A program made the translations under genes and the position numbers. A stretch of DNA of 64,000 nt from Stemphylium vesicarium (taxonomy: Eukaryota; Ascomycota; Dothideomycetes; Pleosporales; Pleosporaceae): positions 97,886 through 161,885 of the forward strand of contig QXCR01000061.1 in the NCBI GenBank assembly GCA_004380135.1. Direction: 5' to 3'. How positions within the stretch are numbered: the stretch's first letter is position 1; every line of letters starts with the position of its first letter. This document shows positions 10,050 through 21,434 of this stretch, one piece after another. The notes under the pieces were generated by a model. That model was not told the DNA's origin, searched no databases, and saw only the letters and a program-made list of their open reading frames with translations.

Positions 10050-10606
10050 TGAAGTCTCGTCAGGGGCATTTGGAATATAAGGGGAGAGCGAAGAATCTGC
10101 GCAAATCTCTCTAGGAATGATCGTGTCTCAAGACCAGCTTGATTGCTGTAGTGGCAATATAAATAGAAATATAATAGGACGTCGCGGGGACATCGTGATA
10201 GCGTTTGTTTTCAGACGTAAGCGATCTCTTCCTAATGGAAACCTCGGACAAAGAAGTCAATGGCGACTGGCACAGATTGAATTTGTACGGAGAATCATAG
10301 TTCGACTCGAAGGCACCTCCGCTCACTTGATGCAGACTACACATGGTGAAAGCCAAAGGATCAGGAATAGAATTCTAATTAGCATCCGACGGGTCTGCCT
10401 CTACTCGTGCGAATATGTATGGGCTTCAAATCCACAGCACTCGGGTAGTAAATAGCAGGGTATACTCCGTGGTCATAAGCGACCAGACTGCCAAAAGGTC
10501 TTCTTTCATGCGTGATGGAGCATTTTTTTCACGTGGCATATACAAAGAAATTGGCCGGAGCATAAGAAAAGGTCGTATCCCCGCCGCTATATTATTTTTC
10601 ACAACC
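10050..10606. other. Intergenic, no gene recognised
   Basis: Short frames only; it includes the 3' flank of the minus-strand gene that ends at 10607. Confidence 0.4.
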
Positions 10607-12503
10607 TCAAGGGTCGCAACCAACAAACTTGTAGCGGTAGTCGCTCATAGCAGTATCCATCAATGCAGGAGAAGGTTTGTCCTCTGCATCCAAGTTTGTG
10701 AAGTCCATCTGCTCTTGCGCTGGTACTGTGAGCCCGTGTGTTTGAGCGTATGTGGCCGCCTGGCTCAATCGCACGTTGCGGTCGCCAGTGACATTACGAA
10801 CATGCTCAATGACCCTAGTCAACATCTGTGCCTGGCGGCTTATTGGAGGTCGAACGACTCCATCACCCATGTGAAATAGAAAGTAGTCGTGCAGCTTATT
10901 ATTAGGTGCCTTGAGACCGCTTTCGGTGCTGTTGCTCTTGAGGGATGCGGTAGGCAGGAGACCTGGGTGCTTCTTCACGAAAGCATTCATAGAAGCGACT
11001 TGGTAGGCGATCTTCGAACGAGAGACGATTGCGTCAGTCTGTACATCATGGGCGTAGTTCTGGAAACCCAGCGCGTTAGTGCTTCGTCGCGACAGAGGTT
11101 CTGCACAGCGCATACTTACGATGTAACGCGCCATCATCATCGGTGTCCAATGCTGGCTTGCGCGAAAACACATCTCACGGTTGATGGTGCAAGTGTTGGG
11201 GAAATACTATCACCATGTTAGCTCGAAGTTCAACGTTCTAAGACGATCCACAAATTACCGCGAAGTTCTCTTCGATAGAAGTGTCGAATGGGCAGCAACG
11301 CGGATCAATCGATTCTGGCGTGCGGAAGTTGGTCATCTCGTTTCCATGTGCCGAGAAGGCAGTCGATGGTAAGCGCGACATAGGCTTGTTCTCTATCTCC
11401 ACCCAGGCTCGTATTCGCTGAGCAGACCAGGCTCTGCTCTGACTGCCAGTTGGCAGAGAACCGCCAGGCAACTTCATCGGGGGATGTACACCGTGCGATT
11501 GAAGTAGCTGTGCAAACATGGGCAGAGAGGCTTGGTAGGGGATGAAAGCGACGGCGCCCGTTGGATCCGATAGGAGAGAAAAGACAGAAGTGGGGGCTGG
11601 AGTAGGGAAATCTGTTGAAGCTGGTCCTGAGGCTCTGTTGGACGAGCTTCGATTTCGGCGAGGATTCTGGCGCGATGACGGATGACCCCGTGAATTTACG
11701 GTCGCTCTTCGACTTCTCTTTGGACTCCGTTCGTGAGAAGATGAATCACTCCCGTTTGCTGACTGATCGTCGTTAAGGATATCAGTATCCCTTCGACCTT
11801 TTCGAGAAGGCGGTTGGGCTACGTGCGATGAGAACCCTTGACTGACTGCTAAATAAAACATTTTCGATTGGCCAGGCAAAGCCCCGGAGCTCTCTTCCCT
11901 AGGAGGCTGGAGCAAAGAAATCTGCGAGCTGATCTCAAGTGGGTGTAGCTCAATACTTGCACCGAATACGGTGCTGAAAGTTGCCTCCGCTTCGACTGCC
12001 TCATGCTCAATCTCTTCTGTCTGTATGGCCTCCGCAAAAGAGGGGCCAACTAGCAAGCTATCATGAATATGCGTCTTGAAGGCGGCGCGTACGCTCTCGG
12101 GAACCATGTCGAGGAATCGATCTGGTGCTAGCTGGAAGAAGTAGACCCATTCATCCGCCAACGAGCCGTTAGGCAACCAGTAGCGGTGGCCTGCTGCTTC
12201 CTCGACAGGAGCCGCGGGGTGACACGATTGCGCTGAGCTGTAATCCCAGATTGTTTGCAAGAGTGGACGAAGAGTGCTGCTTGTCATGCACACTTCGTCA
12301 TACTGAAGGGATGTTTTGGAGAAGGTCGGCGTCTCTGAGATGCTAGCTGCTGCAAGAATCGATACATCCCCCGCTTTGTCTGGAGACACAAACGAAACGT
12401 CACGGTCGGGCTGTGATGTCGCAGATCCTAACGCACTTCGCGGTTCGTTTGTGGTGGGTTCGCCTTTGCTACAGATCAGCTCTGCTCGCATTTTCTGTAC
12501 CAT
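10607..12503 (-). CDS. Hypothetical protein with serine/arginine-rich, NLS-like middle region
   Basis: Three exons: 12503-11259, 11206-11060+1 (11206-11120) and 11059-10607. The introns at 11207-11258 (GTAATT...ATAG) and 11060-11119 (GTAAGTATG...TTTCCAG) are both phase 0, and both splices restore one frame. The ATG at 12503 (MVQKMRAELICSK) is used because the frame upstream opens only with GTG. The N-terminal ~150 residues are polar with WLPNGSLADEWVYFF; a basic Ser-rich segment (SPKRSRRATVNSRGHPS, then NPRRNRSSS) looks like a nuclear localisation region. The C-terminal half is helical (QHWTPMMMARYINYAHDVQ across the second splice). No known domain is recognised. The gene is probably nuclear and regulatory, but that is a guess from composition. 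Confidence 0.7.
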
Positions 12504-14359
12504 GAGAGTCTCAATCGGGATTACCAAATACAGAATATATCTCTGATGAGCCGCCAGGGTGTTTGAGTGAGTTTCGTGGTACCATCGTAGAAACCGTATC
12601 GAATTGCGCCTTGTGGGGCGAAAAGGTCCTAGCACTTGCGAGCGCGAAAGAGATCTGACTGACTTTCGACGTGGCGACTCAGAACGATGGAATGTACGGG
12701 CGCGGGATTGTACAGTTGAGAGAGCGCTGAGTGAATTCCAGTGAGATTTGCGAGTCTCGCCAAACGACTTTGTCCGTGAAAGCAGTGACCCGTGACATCA
12801 CAAGCTGCGACCTGTAACGGGACCATGATCGGCACCCCTAGAACCTAAGAGGATCGGCCAGAAATGTATATACCGAGAATTCAATATATCAAGACTTTCT
12901 TGGAGGCTTTCCAAGAGACAATGCACGCCTACACTACTAATGCCTCCATAGTGATATTTTCCTTCCTGTTGTCAAGAGATACCCCTACGCGGTCCTTGCG
13001 TTCTTCCACAAGCTTTGTGAGTGCGCACGCGATGTTTGCGTAAAAGAAATAGAACAACGCCATATATGTTGGCAACAAGGCATTCTTCGGGCTACGAAAG
13101 ATGCGTCGATGACAGCTAACGCACCTGTTTACCTGTCAAATGGCGTCACGCTTTGCAGGGCTATGTAGACCCTGGTACACGTCAACCATTTCCGCCGCGT
13201 AAATACTACGCCAAGATCTTGCACTATAAATCCGCACACACGTTTACGCAATACTCCTTGCTTCATGATCTGCCGCTGCTCCTAGACGTCCTTCTACATT
13301 CAATGAAATCATTACCTCCGAGATGTCTCACCCCCGCATCACCACCCGCGAAGCTCCAAAGGTCAAACGACAGTGACCCGGTATAGTCGATTCATTACGT
13401 CTCAATCGGCCTAGGTAAGCACACCGAACTAAGAATATGGACACTTAGGCTGACATCGTTGTGCGCATCAGAGAGCTTTGAAGTTGCATCACCGCAGCCT
13501 GATCCTGAGTTCCAATCTGTCTAAACCACGAGTATCGACTCTTCTATATCATCCCTCACTATACTGCTGCCATCTGGGATGCAGCCTCTTCCACTTGCCA
13601 AGAAGCTTGCACATGCGCCCCTAATTGATGAGAGTATTGAGCGCATGATGGCCAATAGACAAGACACCTTCATTCCGTCTCCAAGTTTTCGAACCACAAA
13701 GATCCGCGGCTGAAGGAATCGGCGCAACGGATTCGTCGCCGCTTTTAGCTTGTTCCCTTGTCAAGCAGCACTTGCACCTTAGATCAACATGAAGGATCTA
13801 GCAGCTATTGCTAGCACATGTTTAACAATCGGGGGCTCATTGGATCTGGGCACGAAGAAGAGCAGGGAGAAGTAGGAGTGGAAGGTCCGAGATCGTTCCG
13901 AGATGCCTTCGGTGCTGGCAGCCTATGAGCAGAGTCTTGCGCGAATGATGGAGGAGCCTCTTAAGCGCAAGCGCGACGATACAGATGAGAACACCATCCT
14001 CTCGCCTTCGTGGCTTCTTCAGGCAAGAAGACCCAAGCATGCGAAGGTCCTGGTCTCACAAACAGAGTCAAGAAGCACTACGCTCGGAGATTCGGCCTTT
14101 ATGCAATTTCTATATCCCGCTCCGCCTACTTGACAAGACCCTGTGGCTAACATATCTTCTTGCGCAACATACACTGGTGTATTTGGACAGCAATCCCGAT
14201 TTGAAACACTACCAATGTAACTATCAACAAGAGGACAAAGCTTTCCATACACACTCTAGTGTCATGGAGTTTCGACTATCCAGTGAACTTCTCTTCGTAA
14301 CCTTCCCCAGCATTTCCACCTGCCTTGTGACATAAACTTGAACGCTACCAATTTGGACT
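12504..14359. other. Gene-poor interval with two related short frames
   Basis: No confident gene. A 44-codon frame at 13579-13713 (MQPLPLAKKLAHA, then SIERMMANRQDTFIPSPSF) and a 76-codon frame at 13903-14133 (AYEQSLARMMEEPLKRKRDD, then ILSPSWLLQARRPKHAK) share the order S-I/L-x-RMM...ILSPS/FIPSPS. They could be diverged duplicates or exons of a decayed gene. The product is unknown. Confidence 0.3.
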
Positions 14360-15013
14360 ATGTCACTGCGCACGCGATTAGATTGCCCTCTGTTTTTGCC
14401 CCTGAAGTTTGCGTATCTACGCGCTTCGTCAAATTACCTGCTGATTCCGCGCACAAACCTGCAACAAATACACTGGAGACGCTACCTCAACCCAGTGGCC
14501 ATGCAAAGCCTCAGTCAACACGACCTCTTCTACTACAAAAAACAGATATACGAAGAGCTGGAGGGCCTAATGGCTCGAACACCGCCTTCTCGCGCGCCTC
14601 TCCGAGCTTATCGTCCCGTGAACGATATCCAACGTCCAAACTCCAAACCACTCCGTCAGTGGTGTCGCGACGTCTATGACGGATTTCTCAAAAGCTGGGA
14701 GAAGGAGCTAATCAAACACGGCAATATACCAGTGGATCTATATCGTCCGGAGAACGCCCATCAGATTGCATTTCGGTCTCGCACTTTGCAGGAGGCGAAG
14801 CTATACAGCAAACAGGTACTAGAGCGCTACAACATCTTTGGGGGGTTGTTGCTCACGAATGAGGGCTTCGAATTGCTGGTTCCGGCCTCTAACTTGGGCA
14901 AAACTGTGCCGCTTGAAGTTCACAGCGCTTACGGACGCAGAATGGACGGATATCGGAAAAGCGCCGTTGTACAAACCAGAACAAAGAAACGTGATACATT
15001 GTTGGCGAACTAA
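14360..15013 (+). CDS. Hypothetical protein, 217 codons
   Basis: An uninterrupted frame from ATG to TAA. The first ~50 residues are hydrophobic/basic; the remainder is polar and well-formed protein sequence (FYYKKQIYEELEGLMARTPP, LRQWCRDVYDGFLKSWEKEL, YNIFGGLLLTNEGFELLVP). An internal start at MQSLSQHDLF would remove the less protein-like first ~47 residues. No domain is recognised. It lies just left of the Fot1 element and could be truncated by it. Confidence 0.5.
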   Translation: MSLRTRLDCPLFLPLKFAYLRASSNYLLIPRTNLQQIHWRRYLNPVAMQSLSQHDLFYYKKQIYEELEGLMARTPPSRAPLRAYRPVNDIQRPNSKPLRQWCRDVYDGFLKSWEKELIKHGNIPVDLYRPENAHQIAFRSRTLQEAKLYSKQVLERYNIFGGLLLTNEGFELLVPASNLGKTVPLEVHSAYGRRMDGYRKSAVVQTRTKKRDTLLAN

Positions 15014-15071
15014 CGATTCGATTAAGTCTCACTGCGCTCCATTCATGGCGAAGTCTTTCCATAACGTATGT

Positions 15072-16724
15072 GGCAAGCGAGTCGCCCACGCAAGCAAGTC
15101 GCCCACCCCACCAAATTTAATCACCCTTAAAGCATGCTACTCAACAACCTTTTAAGATCATGTACAGATATTTATAGAGTAGATTAAGTAGTATCCACAG
15201 TATCATCCTTGCAAGTACGTGAGTTATGCCCAGTCTCTCTGCACCTAATGCAGCACGCAAGAGCCTGGCGGCTAAGGCCTGATCGCTCTCCATCTTGACG
15301 CTGTTCACGCTCATCTGCTGGTCAGCCTCCTTTTGAGGGAGCATATCCTCTTCAGCTCCCTTTGTCAAGACCCCACGCTTCTGGAGTCGCTTTTTCTTAC
15401 GCTGCTTACGCGTTGACGCTGCCTCATTAGCTCTCTCAAGGCTGGTGATCCGATTGCGCATTAGCTCGGCTAAGAGCATCATCACCTCAGCCCCTTCTTG
15501 ACCTGGTTAATCGCCTTAATAATCGAAGCTAGTGATGAGCTCTTGTGCTATCGCACGCGATTGCGCATCAACGTTGATTGGGCCTCAAGCTCACGTAAAT
15601 TGCTCGGCGTACGAGCCTCCCAGAGAGCCTCTGGAAGAGTAGCTGGAGTAGGTGTACTCAGCTGCACGTCTAGCTTTGATAGGACAGCGTCTGGTTGGAG
15701 AGGAACAAGGCCTGCGCCGCGGAAAGCTGAGCAGATATTGGCTGGCGTGGACGCTCGATCAAACGCTACCTTGAAGGCTGGCAGGAACTCAAGCTTGGTG
15801 ATATGGTTGATGTGGTGGCGGATCAGGCTCTCAACCTCACGGCTATACGCGCGCTTCAATGGCGAGAAGCAGCCAGCGTCAAGAGGCTGGAGTAGGTGAG
15901 ATGAGTGGGTTATCATGCAGAGCTGTTAAAACTCGAGAGATTGGTGGCTCTCATGGCCGTCAAGGACAAGCAGGCGACGCGCACCGACGACGCGAGTCTT
16001 CGTGTGAGCGTTGAAGTGCTTTAGCCACTCAAATCCTAGCTCGTTATTCGTCCAGTCGTTGTCACTGACTATGATCGCCCAGTCGCGTGGGATCTCTGAT
16101 TTCTCGTACTAGGCAGACAGGTGATACTGGCCAGCGAAGATAAGGGAAGGGGGGATTGACCAGCTAGCAGCGTTGATCGTAGCGATTAACGTTACCCACT
16201 CGCGATTGCCTAGCTAGACACTCTTTGGCCTGCCTCTCCTCTCTAATCCTGTCACGACGAGCTAAGTTGTAATCTTCCCTACTATAAAGCTAGCCTCGTC
16301 AAAGTTGTAGACGTCATTATTGCAGATGCCGTACTTAGCCTTTGTCTCCTCCACAAGCGCAAACCAGCTCCTAATCAGGGCTGTATCCTCGCATATAGCT
16401 CGCTGCCTATCGTGCGCTCGATTGAAACGCGTCGTGAGACTGTCTGTACGCTTGACAAAGTTGCGTGGCCAGTGGACGCCGACCTGACCAGCGCCGCGCG
16501 CAGCCAGCAGCTTATCAGCCATATCACGTACAGCTGCGTACGTAGGCGCAAATCCACGCCGATGAAGATCGAGTATATAGCTGGCTACTACCTGCTCTTC
16601 TCGCTGGGTGAGCTTCGTTAGAAGGTGCTTTATGAGTGTGGTGTGGAGGCATTGTACAAAATGATGAGATGGGTGCGCGAAGCTGGTGGAGTGACCGACT
16701 CGCTTGTATGACCGACTCGCTTGT
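15072..16724 (-). mobile_element. Fot1/pogo-type DNA transposon (degraded)
   Basis: The ends are inverted and each carries a tandemly doubled box. Left: GCAAGCGAGTCGCCCAC then GCAAGCAAGTCGCCCAC. Right, reverse-complemented: ACAAGCGAGTCGGTCAT then ACAAGCGAGTCGGTCAC, each followed by YCCACCA. Between them is a minus-strand pogo-family transposase. No clear TA duplication remains: the right end abuts an LTR copy directly. The element is about 1.65 kb. Confidence 0.8.
15141..16652 (-). pseudogene. Fot1/pogo transposase, inactivated by stops and a frame shift
   Basis: From the probable ATG at 16652 (MPPHHTHKAPSNEA) the coherent frame shifts within ~20 codons to the CENP-B-type HTH (QREEQVVASYILDLHRRGFA, then GVHWPRNFVKR). 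All three acidic positions expected of the DDE_1 core are recognisable: NFDEASFIVG near 16290, LVLDGHESH near 15960, and QPLDAGCFSPLK near 15880. The C-terminal tail is Lys/Arg-rich with RKQRKKKRLQKRG. Internal TAG/TAA codons stand where Gln is expected (for example at 16262 and near 15927). The enzyme would cut and paste the surrounding element; this copy cannot encode it intact. Confidence 0.85.
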
Positions 16725-16905
16725 TGTGGAGGAATGCGTGCAGGAAGAATTAAAGGATTGAACTGAGGTTTTATTGCAGATGCTATGGAAAGTTTATGTA
16801 GGTGAGTGACCGTCAACAAGGCTAGCCTAGATAGGCGTAGCTCTCTAAGGTGAGTAGTCGCGAGGAAGTGAAGAGCAGGAGCAGTAGAGACCCCAAACCG
16901 TGACA
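16725..16905 (+). mobile_element. LTR family A, copy 2
   Basis: Starts TGTGGAGGAATGCGTGCAGG and ends CCCCAAACCGTGACA, matching 8935-9123 over its whole length. The left neighbour is the last base of the Fot1 inverted repeat, and no matching 5-bp duplication is present (left CTTGT, right TACTC), so one side has been rearranged. Confidence 0.75.
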
Positions 16906-17274
16906 TACTCTTAGTGATAGCAGAAGGAAGAGGAGTTTGAGATGCGGCGTAGAAACGGTTGAAGACTCCGAGGAGTTCCTACGTATTTCGGAATACTATG
17001 GAGGGTATATTTATACCCAAAGAATTGCCTACAGGGACTTCTTGGTTTGTCAATCCGTCCGCAGACTGACAACGAGTTTCGAGTCATACTCCCATATAGG
17101 CCATTCACGTCCAGTAAACGGGGTTTTATGACGGCATTGTTTTTTCAACAGGGTAAACGTGCGCGGCACCTACCCGTATCTGCAAACCGTCACTATATTT
17201 CAACGCCCGGTGAAGGAAACCATGGGCAGATATGGCGAGTGATAGAGAATTGAATGGGAGTTGGGCACTACGAG

Positions 17275-17363
17275 TGTTGGGGATTACGTGCAGGAAGAAT
17301 TGAGGGATTGAACTGCGGTGCTATTGTATGTTACTATGAAGAATGTATATAGTAGGAAAGCGG
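17275..17363 (+). repeat. LTR family A, copy 3 (5' part only)
   Basis: Matches the first ~89 bp of the LTR at 8935 (TGTTGGGGATTACGTGCAGG to AGTAGGAAAGCGG), then is cut off exactly where an hAT-type MITE begins. Confidence 0.8.
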
Positions 17364-17512
17364 CAGAGTTGTCAACAATCAATCAAGCTGCAATCAAGCT
17401 GCAAATATTTGCAAATATTTGCAGATCATTTACCTAGTCTAGTTTAACTCTTACTTATATAGGTTAGTGCGGGGTAGTGATCTGCAATCATGATTGATTG
17501 TTGACAACTCTG
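17364..17512. mobile_element. hAT-type MITE, copy 1
   Basis: A 149-bp element whose ends are inverted: CAGAGTTGTCAACAATCAAT at the left, and TGATTGTTGACAACTCTG at the right. The termini match those of the MITEs at 35007 and 37582 and, more distantly, the hAT transposon at 38843. No 8-bp target duplication is seen (left GAAAGCGG, right TGTACGAG), so one flank was lost after insertion. Confidence 0.8.
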
Positions 17513-18586
17513 TGTACGAGGCGTCGCTCTGAGGGGTAGGAGGCGATCGGATGGCCATGATTGCGTCGTGGCAGGTTAAAAAGTATTTGGCGGTTTCGAT
17601 GTCTGCGCTCAATGTTGTTGCGAAATGATCGGACTTGTAGAGCAGAAGATTCGAAAATATAACATTGAGCCACTTATGGGGTATTGCCCGTGAGATCGAA
17701 TCAGGCGGAATGGGACCGGGTCGGAAATGCCTGGAAGTGCTATTCACTCTGACCGTGAAAATCGCTCATGAGTCGTCATCGACTTTCGTTTCACTCTACA
17801 ATGGCAGTAGGAAAAGCGGGTGCGTGATTTTCAGCCCTTCTCCGTACACACTAGAATTCCCAACCTGTCCTGTTTATCTTCTTGGACCTTGATCTCGAAT
17901 TCCTCTAAGAGCCACGTAAGTCTGAAGAATCCCTGCAATCTACATTTGGTCTCTGTTTAGAGCTCAACAAATACCTTCACTGCACATGTCCTCTCATTAG
18001 ACCAGTAAAACTCTTCTTTGATAATCCAGTGAAGCGCGAAAGGCACGCCCAGCTCGCTTCTGACAGGGGCATTTCTTCCCATTCCTGCTCTTGATTTCCG
18101 TGATCTTGTCATGAGGGACACTGGTGCCAGCGTGAATAACAAGAGTATCTCTCAGGCCATCACGATTGGTCATCATCTAGGCAATTTTAAACTCTGCCGA
18201 AGTCGAAATTGCCTTGACGCTTTGGTTCACTGCCTTTTCCATCGTCTCAGTATCAGAGATGTGCGTCTCACGCGACGAAGACTGGGCATACAGTGAAACG
18301 TGAATTTGTAGAATGGGGGAAGTGAGGCAACGGGGCCGAGCCTTGCACCAATGTACACATCCGTGCCGATCGATGGCCAATTAGGCCGAACCATCGGGGC
18401 ACCTGTCACCCTCCATCCGGACGCAGAGCCTGCATGGCGAAAGTAAAGTGAACATGATGTCGTCCTTGGGTAGAAGATGCTCCTTGAACCTAATCTCTAG
18501 GCCATTCTGTCATTGTCAGATAAGGGTCTCCACCCCACATCAACTCAAAAACTGTTACGGTCTGGGAGGTAAGGGCATTGCGCGTG
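17513..18586. other. Intergenic, no gene recognised
   Basis: A minus-strand frame up to 17747 contains protein-like sequence (SNLLLYKSDHFATTLSAD) without ATG or recognised domain and may be a gene fragment truncated by the MITE. The rest shows no supportable gene. Confidence 0.3.
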
Positions 18587-18801
18587 TCACGTGCGTTGTC
18601 CTGGCGCTCCTCCCTCACCTTCATGAGCACTTTCTCCCGTTACAAGCATTAGAGATACGTCATGTAAATAAACCCTGCTGCTGGCCTTTGAGAGGCCAGC
18701 TCGAGCAGAACAACAAAAAACAGAACACAACAATACACTTCATACTCTCATTACTGCTTCGCGCAGTTGCACATTGATTTGCTACATTCTACACCGCAAT
18801 A
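18587..18801 (+). repeat. Dispersed repeat family B, copy 2
   Basis: Direct copy of 9848-10049, sharing the CTGCTGCTGGCC, AACACAACAATACACTTCAT and CTACTGCTTCGCGCAGTT-like blocks. Its right end overlaps the last few codons of the minus-strand pseudogene that ends at 18789, so the repeat probably truncated that gene. Confidence 0.75.
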
Positions 18802-19670
18802 AAAAGCCATTGCATGACGCTGTGAACCTTGAAAACCCGTACGTTCCTTCCAGTAATTCTGACTAGAGCAGCCTTCACACCTCTAACCGATCCCTTAAAC
18901 GACATTCCATCTGATCCAGGCATGCTCAGCTCAACATGAATAGTGTCCAGTTTGGGCAGTGCAATGGGCGCGCTAAGCTTTTGCTCAAAGAAATCAAAGT
19001 CCGAGTTGATCCGTGGAACGCGGATGGTAGTAATAGCGTTCCTTGCGTCTTCCGAGATGTGTCCCAGAAAGGCCGATACATCTGTCAAGTCGAAGCCGAA
19101 GTGGTTCAACTGGTACGGCAGGAGAGAGGTTTCTGTGTGGATCTGCCGGCAGACAAAGAAAAGACTGAAAGGCTGGACATTGGAAACGTAGTATCTGGGA
19201 TTCGCCCTGTCGCTCACGTTTTCTTGGCGATCAGGCGTATATGCGATGTATCGCTTTCGTTAGTCGCAGTATTTGCTCTTGATGTCAATGTACGGTACAA
19301 TGAGAACGTATTCGTAGATCTTGTTGCGCAATTCGCCGGGGAGACGGAGGAGAGGCGAGTTTGATCTGTTTAGCGCTGTACTTTCCGTGTGTTAACGGAG
19401 AACGGGCAGTGTTAATGATGCTGTAGCAACCTACATTGCATCAGCTTCCATGTAATCTCCCGCGGTAGTTGAAATAGACGCCTGCATGATTTCGCGGATT
19501 TGGCGGTCGCCGTGGTGTGAAGAGAGCGCGAAAGAGTTTGGCCCTTTGCACGGGGTTGTGAGGGTGAAGGTGGTGAGATCCCGACCTTGCTTCCTGGTAA
19601 ACAGATGCGTGAACGGCGCTTTGCCGGATGGAGATTCGGGGTAAACGGGCCGTGCTTCTGATACGCACAT
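18789..19670 (-). pseudogene. LPGELRN (2EXR/F-box-like) family gene with one nonsense codon
   Basis: Two exons (19670-19435 and 19365-18789) are joined by a 69-bp intron (GTAGGT...AACAG). The splice puts ADA in front of ISNSPLLRLPGELRNKIYEY, the fungal family signature in which a short N-terminal F-box-like/2EXR motif precedes a variable body. After about 20 further residues there is a TAA at 19260-19262 (CD*RKRY; CAA would restore Gln). The frame then continues through PFSLFFVCRQIHTETSLLPY and FFEQKLSAPIALPKLDTI to 18789. The 3' end runs into repeat B, so the true C-terminus is probably missing. The function of the family is unknown; an adaptor role in ubiquitination is sometimes assumed. 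Confidence 0.65.
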
Positions 19671-19759
19671 ATGCGGACTACATGCGGGGTCAGAAGGGTG
19701 GACATGACGTTATTCTTTCCCTATCAATCCACACCCCAACTCCCCACCCCACACGCCTA

Positions 19760-20486
19760 TTACCCGAACAGATCCCACGCGATACCCCATCCCTCCTCCC
19801 TCTCCCTCAGCACAACACGCACCCCCACCGTCCTCCCCATCTGCCTCTCCATCCACTTCCCCAAACGCTGAATCTGCTCCCCCCTCAAGAAGTTCTCTTC
19901 CTCCAAAACAACACTCTCTAACCCCGTCAGCTCACCCAGCGCCCGCATCCTCCCTTCCAAATTCCGCTCATAGTATTCAAACTTGGCAATTTGAATCCGC
20001 CTAATCGCCGCTTTCACAGGCGGAGCAAGCTGGCGTATAAATGTCCAGATGTGAGAGAAGTCGATGCGGAAGAGGGAGTGTTGGTAGGGTAGGAGTGCGG
20101 TCTCGGTGTGGAGCTGTCAGCATACGAAGAGTAGGTTAAACGATCGTGATGTGATGACCTCCGGCCCCGGTATTTCTTGGGAGGGGGTTGTTTTAGGGTC
20201 GGGCTGGTATAGCACGAACCGGCCGCGCGAGGTGCAGTAGCGTCTTTTGACGTGGATGGGGGATGTTTGATCGAGCGGGAGAGAGTCGTGGGTGTAGTGG
20301 TAGTTGAAGACGTAATCATAGATTCTGTTGCAGAGTTCTCCTGGGAGGCAGAGAGGAGATTGTGATTTGTTTCGAGCTTCGCTTTTTTCTACAGGTTAGC
20401 TTTTGGGTGGTTGTGTTGAGCGGTGCTTACGTTGCATCGGCTTATTTGCGGTATCTTGCTGCACTGCGCGAATTATACGCTGCCAT
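19760..20486 (-). pseudogene. Second LPGELRN-family gene, tandem paralog, two nonsense codons
   Basis: Paralog of the gene at 18789-19670, in the same orientation and 90 bp apart. A short first exon (20486-20431) and a 49-bp intron (GTAAGC...AAAAAG) lead to SPLCLPGELCNRIYDYVFNY. In-frame stops are TAA at 20442-20444 (exon 1) and TGA at 20117-20119, within FVC*QLHTETALLPYQ. The paralog has FVCRQIHTET there, so CGA became TGA. The C-terminus (IQRLGKWMERQMGRTVGVRV) is longer than in the neighbour, supporting truncation of the latter. Both stops are single C-to-T changes. Confidence 0.65.
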
Positions 20487-20786
20487 GACTAACTTCTATG
20501 TATTAGTGATACTCTGGTATGTGGGGATATCCACAGGCTTCATCCATACTTCGTTGTAATTGCTGCCTACGGTACACAGCCCGTCTACAGCCGCGAAAAC
20601 GGCGCTTAGCCGAATTGAGTTTGTGGGGTAAGCCCTGCAGTGGACGTGAACATGACGTCACTCTCTACTCTACACATGTGCATCTACCGCTTGACCACCA
20701 CAGCCCTATCCTCAATACAAGGCCAACAGAATCTGTTTCCGAGCTCTTTAGAACGCCACAGACTTGAGAACTCGAAAATCAACATA

Positions 20787-21434
20787 ATGACCTCAGATCA
20801 ACAATCCCACCTCTCCCGCGTCTTCGCCGCCTCAACCACAGAAGAATCCCGCACCATCTACGAAGAATGGGCAAAAACATATGACGCAGACATGACCACA
20901 CACGGCTTCACCGCACCCACCCTCGTCGCACAAGCCGTAGCGCGAGGGTTGAAAGTAAACCACATCAGCCCCAGCAGCCCCCTCTCTGGGCTAAAAATCC
21001 TCGATTTGGGCTGTGGAACAGGCCTCGTCGGCGTCGAACTATCCAAACTAGGTGCTACTGATATCCTCGGCCTAGATATCAGTGAGGGCATGTTGGCTGT
21101 TGCGAAGAACACGGCTGTGTATGACGACTTGCAGAATGCGGATTTGACGAAGAAACTGGCGTTTGAAGAGGGAAAGTTTGATGCGGTGACGTGCTGTGGG
21201 ATGTTTACGCATGGGCATTTGGGGCCGGAGGTGCTGGGGGAGTTTGTGCGAGTGGTTAAGGCGGGGGGTGTGTTTGTTGCGACTGTGCTGGAGAAGTTTT
21301 GGGTGGAGAAGGGGTTTGAGAGGGTGGTAGGCGGGTTGGAAAAGGAGGGGATAGTCGAGGTTGTGGAGAAGGATGTGCATGAGTATCGGAAGGACTCAGG
21401 AGGTGGCAGACTGCTTGTGTTGAGGAAGCTTTGA
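20787..21434 (+). CDS. Class I SAM-dependent methyltransferase
   Basis: A single exon. The ATG at 20787 (MTSDQQSHLSRVFAAS) is preferred over a possible in-frame start 49 codons upstream because the upstream part is not protein-like. The ~215 residues carry motif I LKILDLGCGTGLVGVEL, the post-I acidic strand ILGLDISEGMLAVA, motif II-like FDAVTCCGMFTHGHLGP and motif III VVKAGGVFVATVLEK. YEEWAKTYDADM before the Rossmann core is typical of Methyltransf_11/25-type small-molecule methyltransferases. The substrate is unknown. The enzyme is cytosolic by lack of signals. It is convergent with, and close to, the decayed gene pair. Confidence 0.88.
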   Translation: MTSDQQSHLSRVFAASTTEESRTIYEEWAKTYDADMTTHGFTAPTLVAQAVARGLKVNHISPSSPLSGLKILDLGCGTGLVGVELSKLGATDILGLDISEGMLAVAKNTAVYDDLQNADLTKKLAFEEGKFDAVTCCGMFTHGHLGPEVLGEFVRVVKAGGVFVATVLEKFWVEKGFERVVGGLEKEGIVEVVEKDVHEYRKDSGGGRLLVLRKL

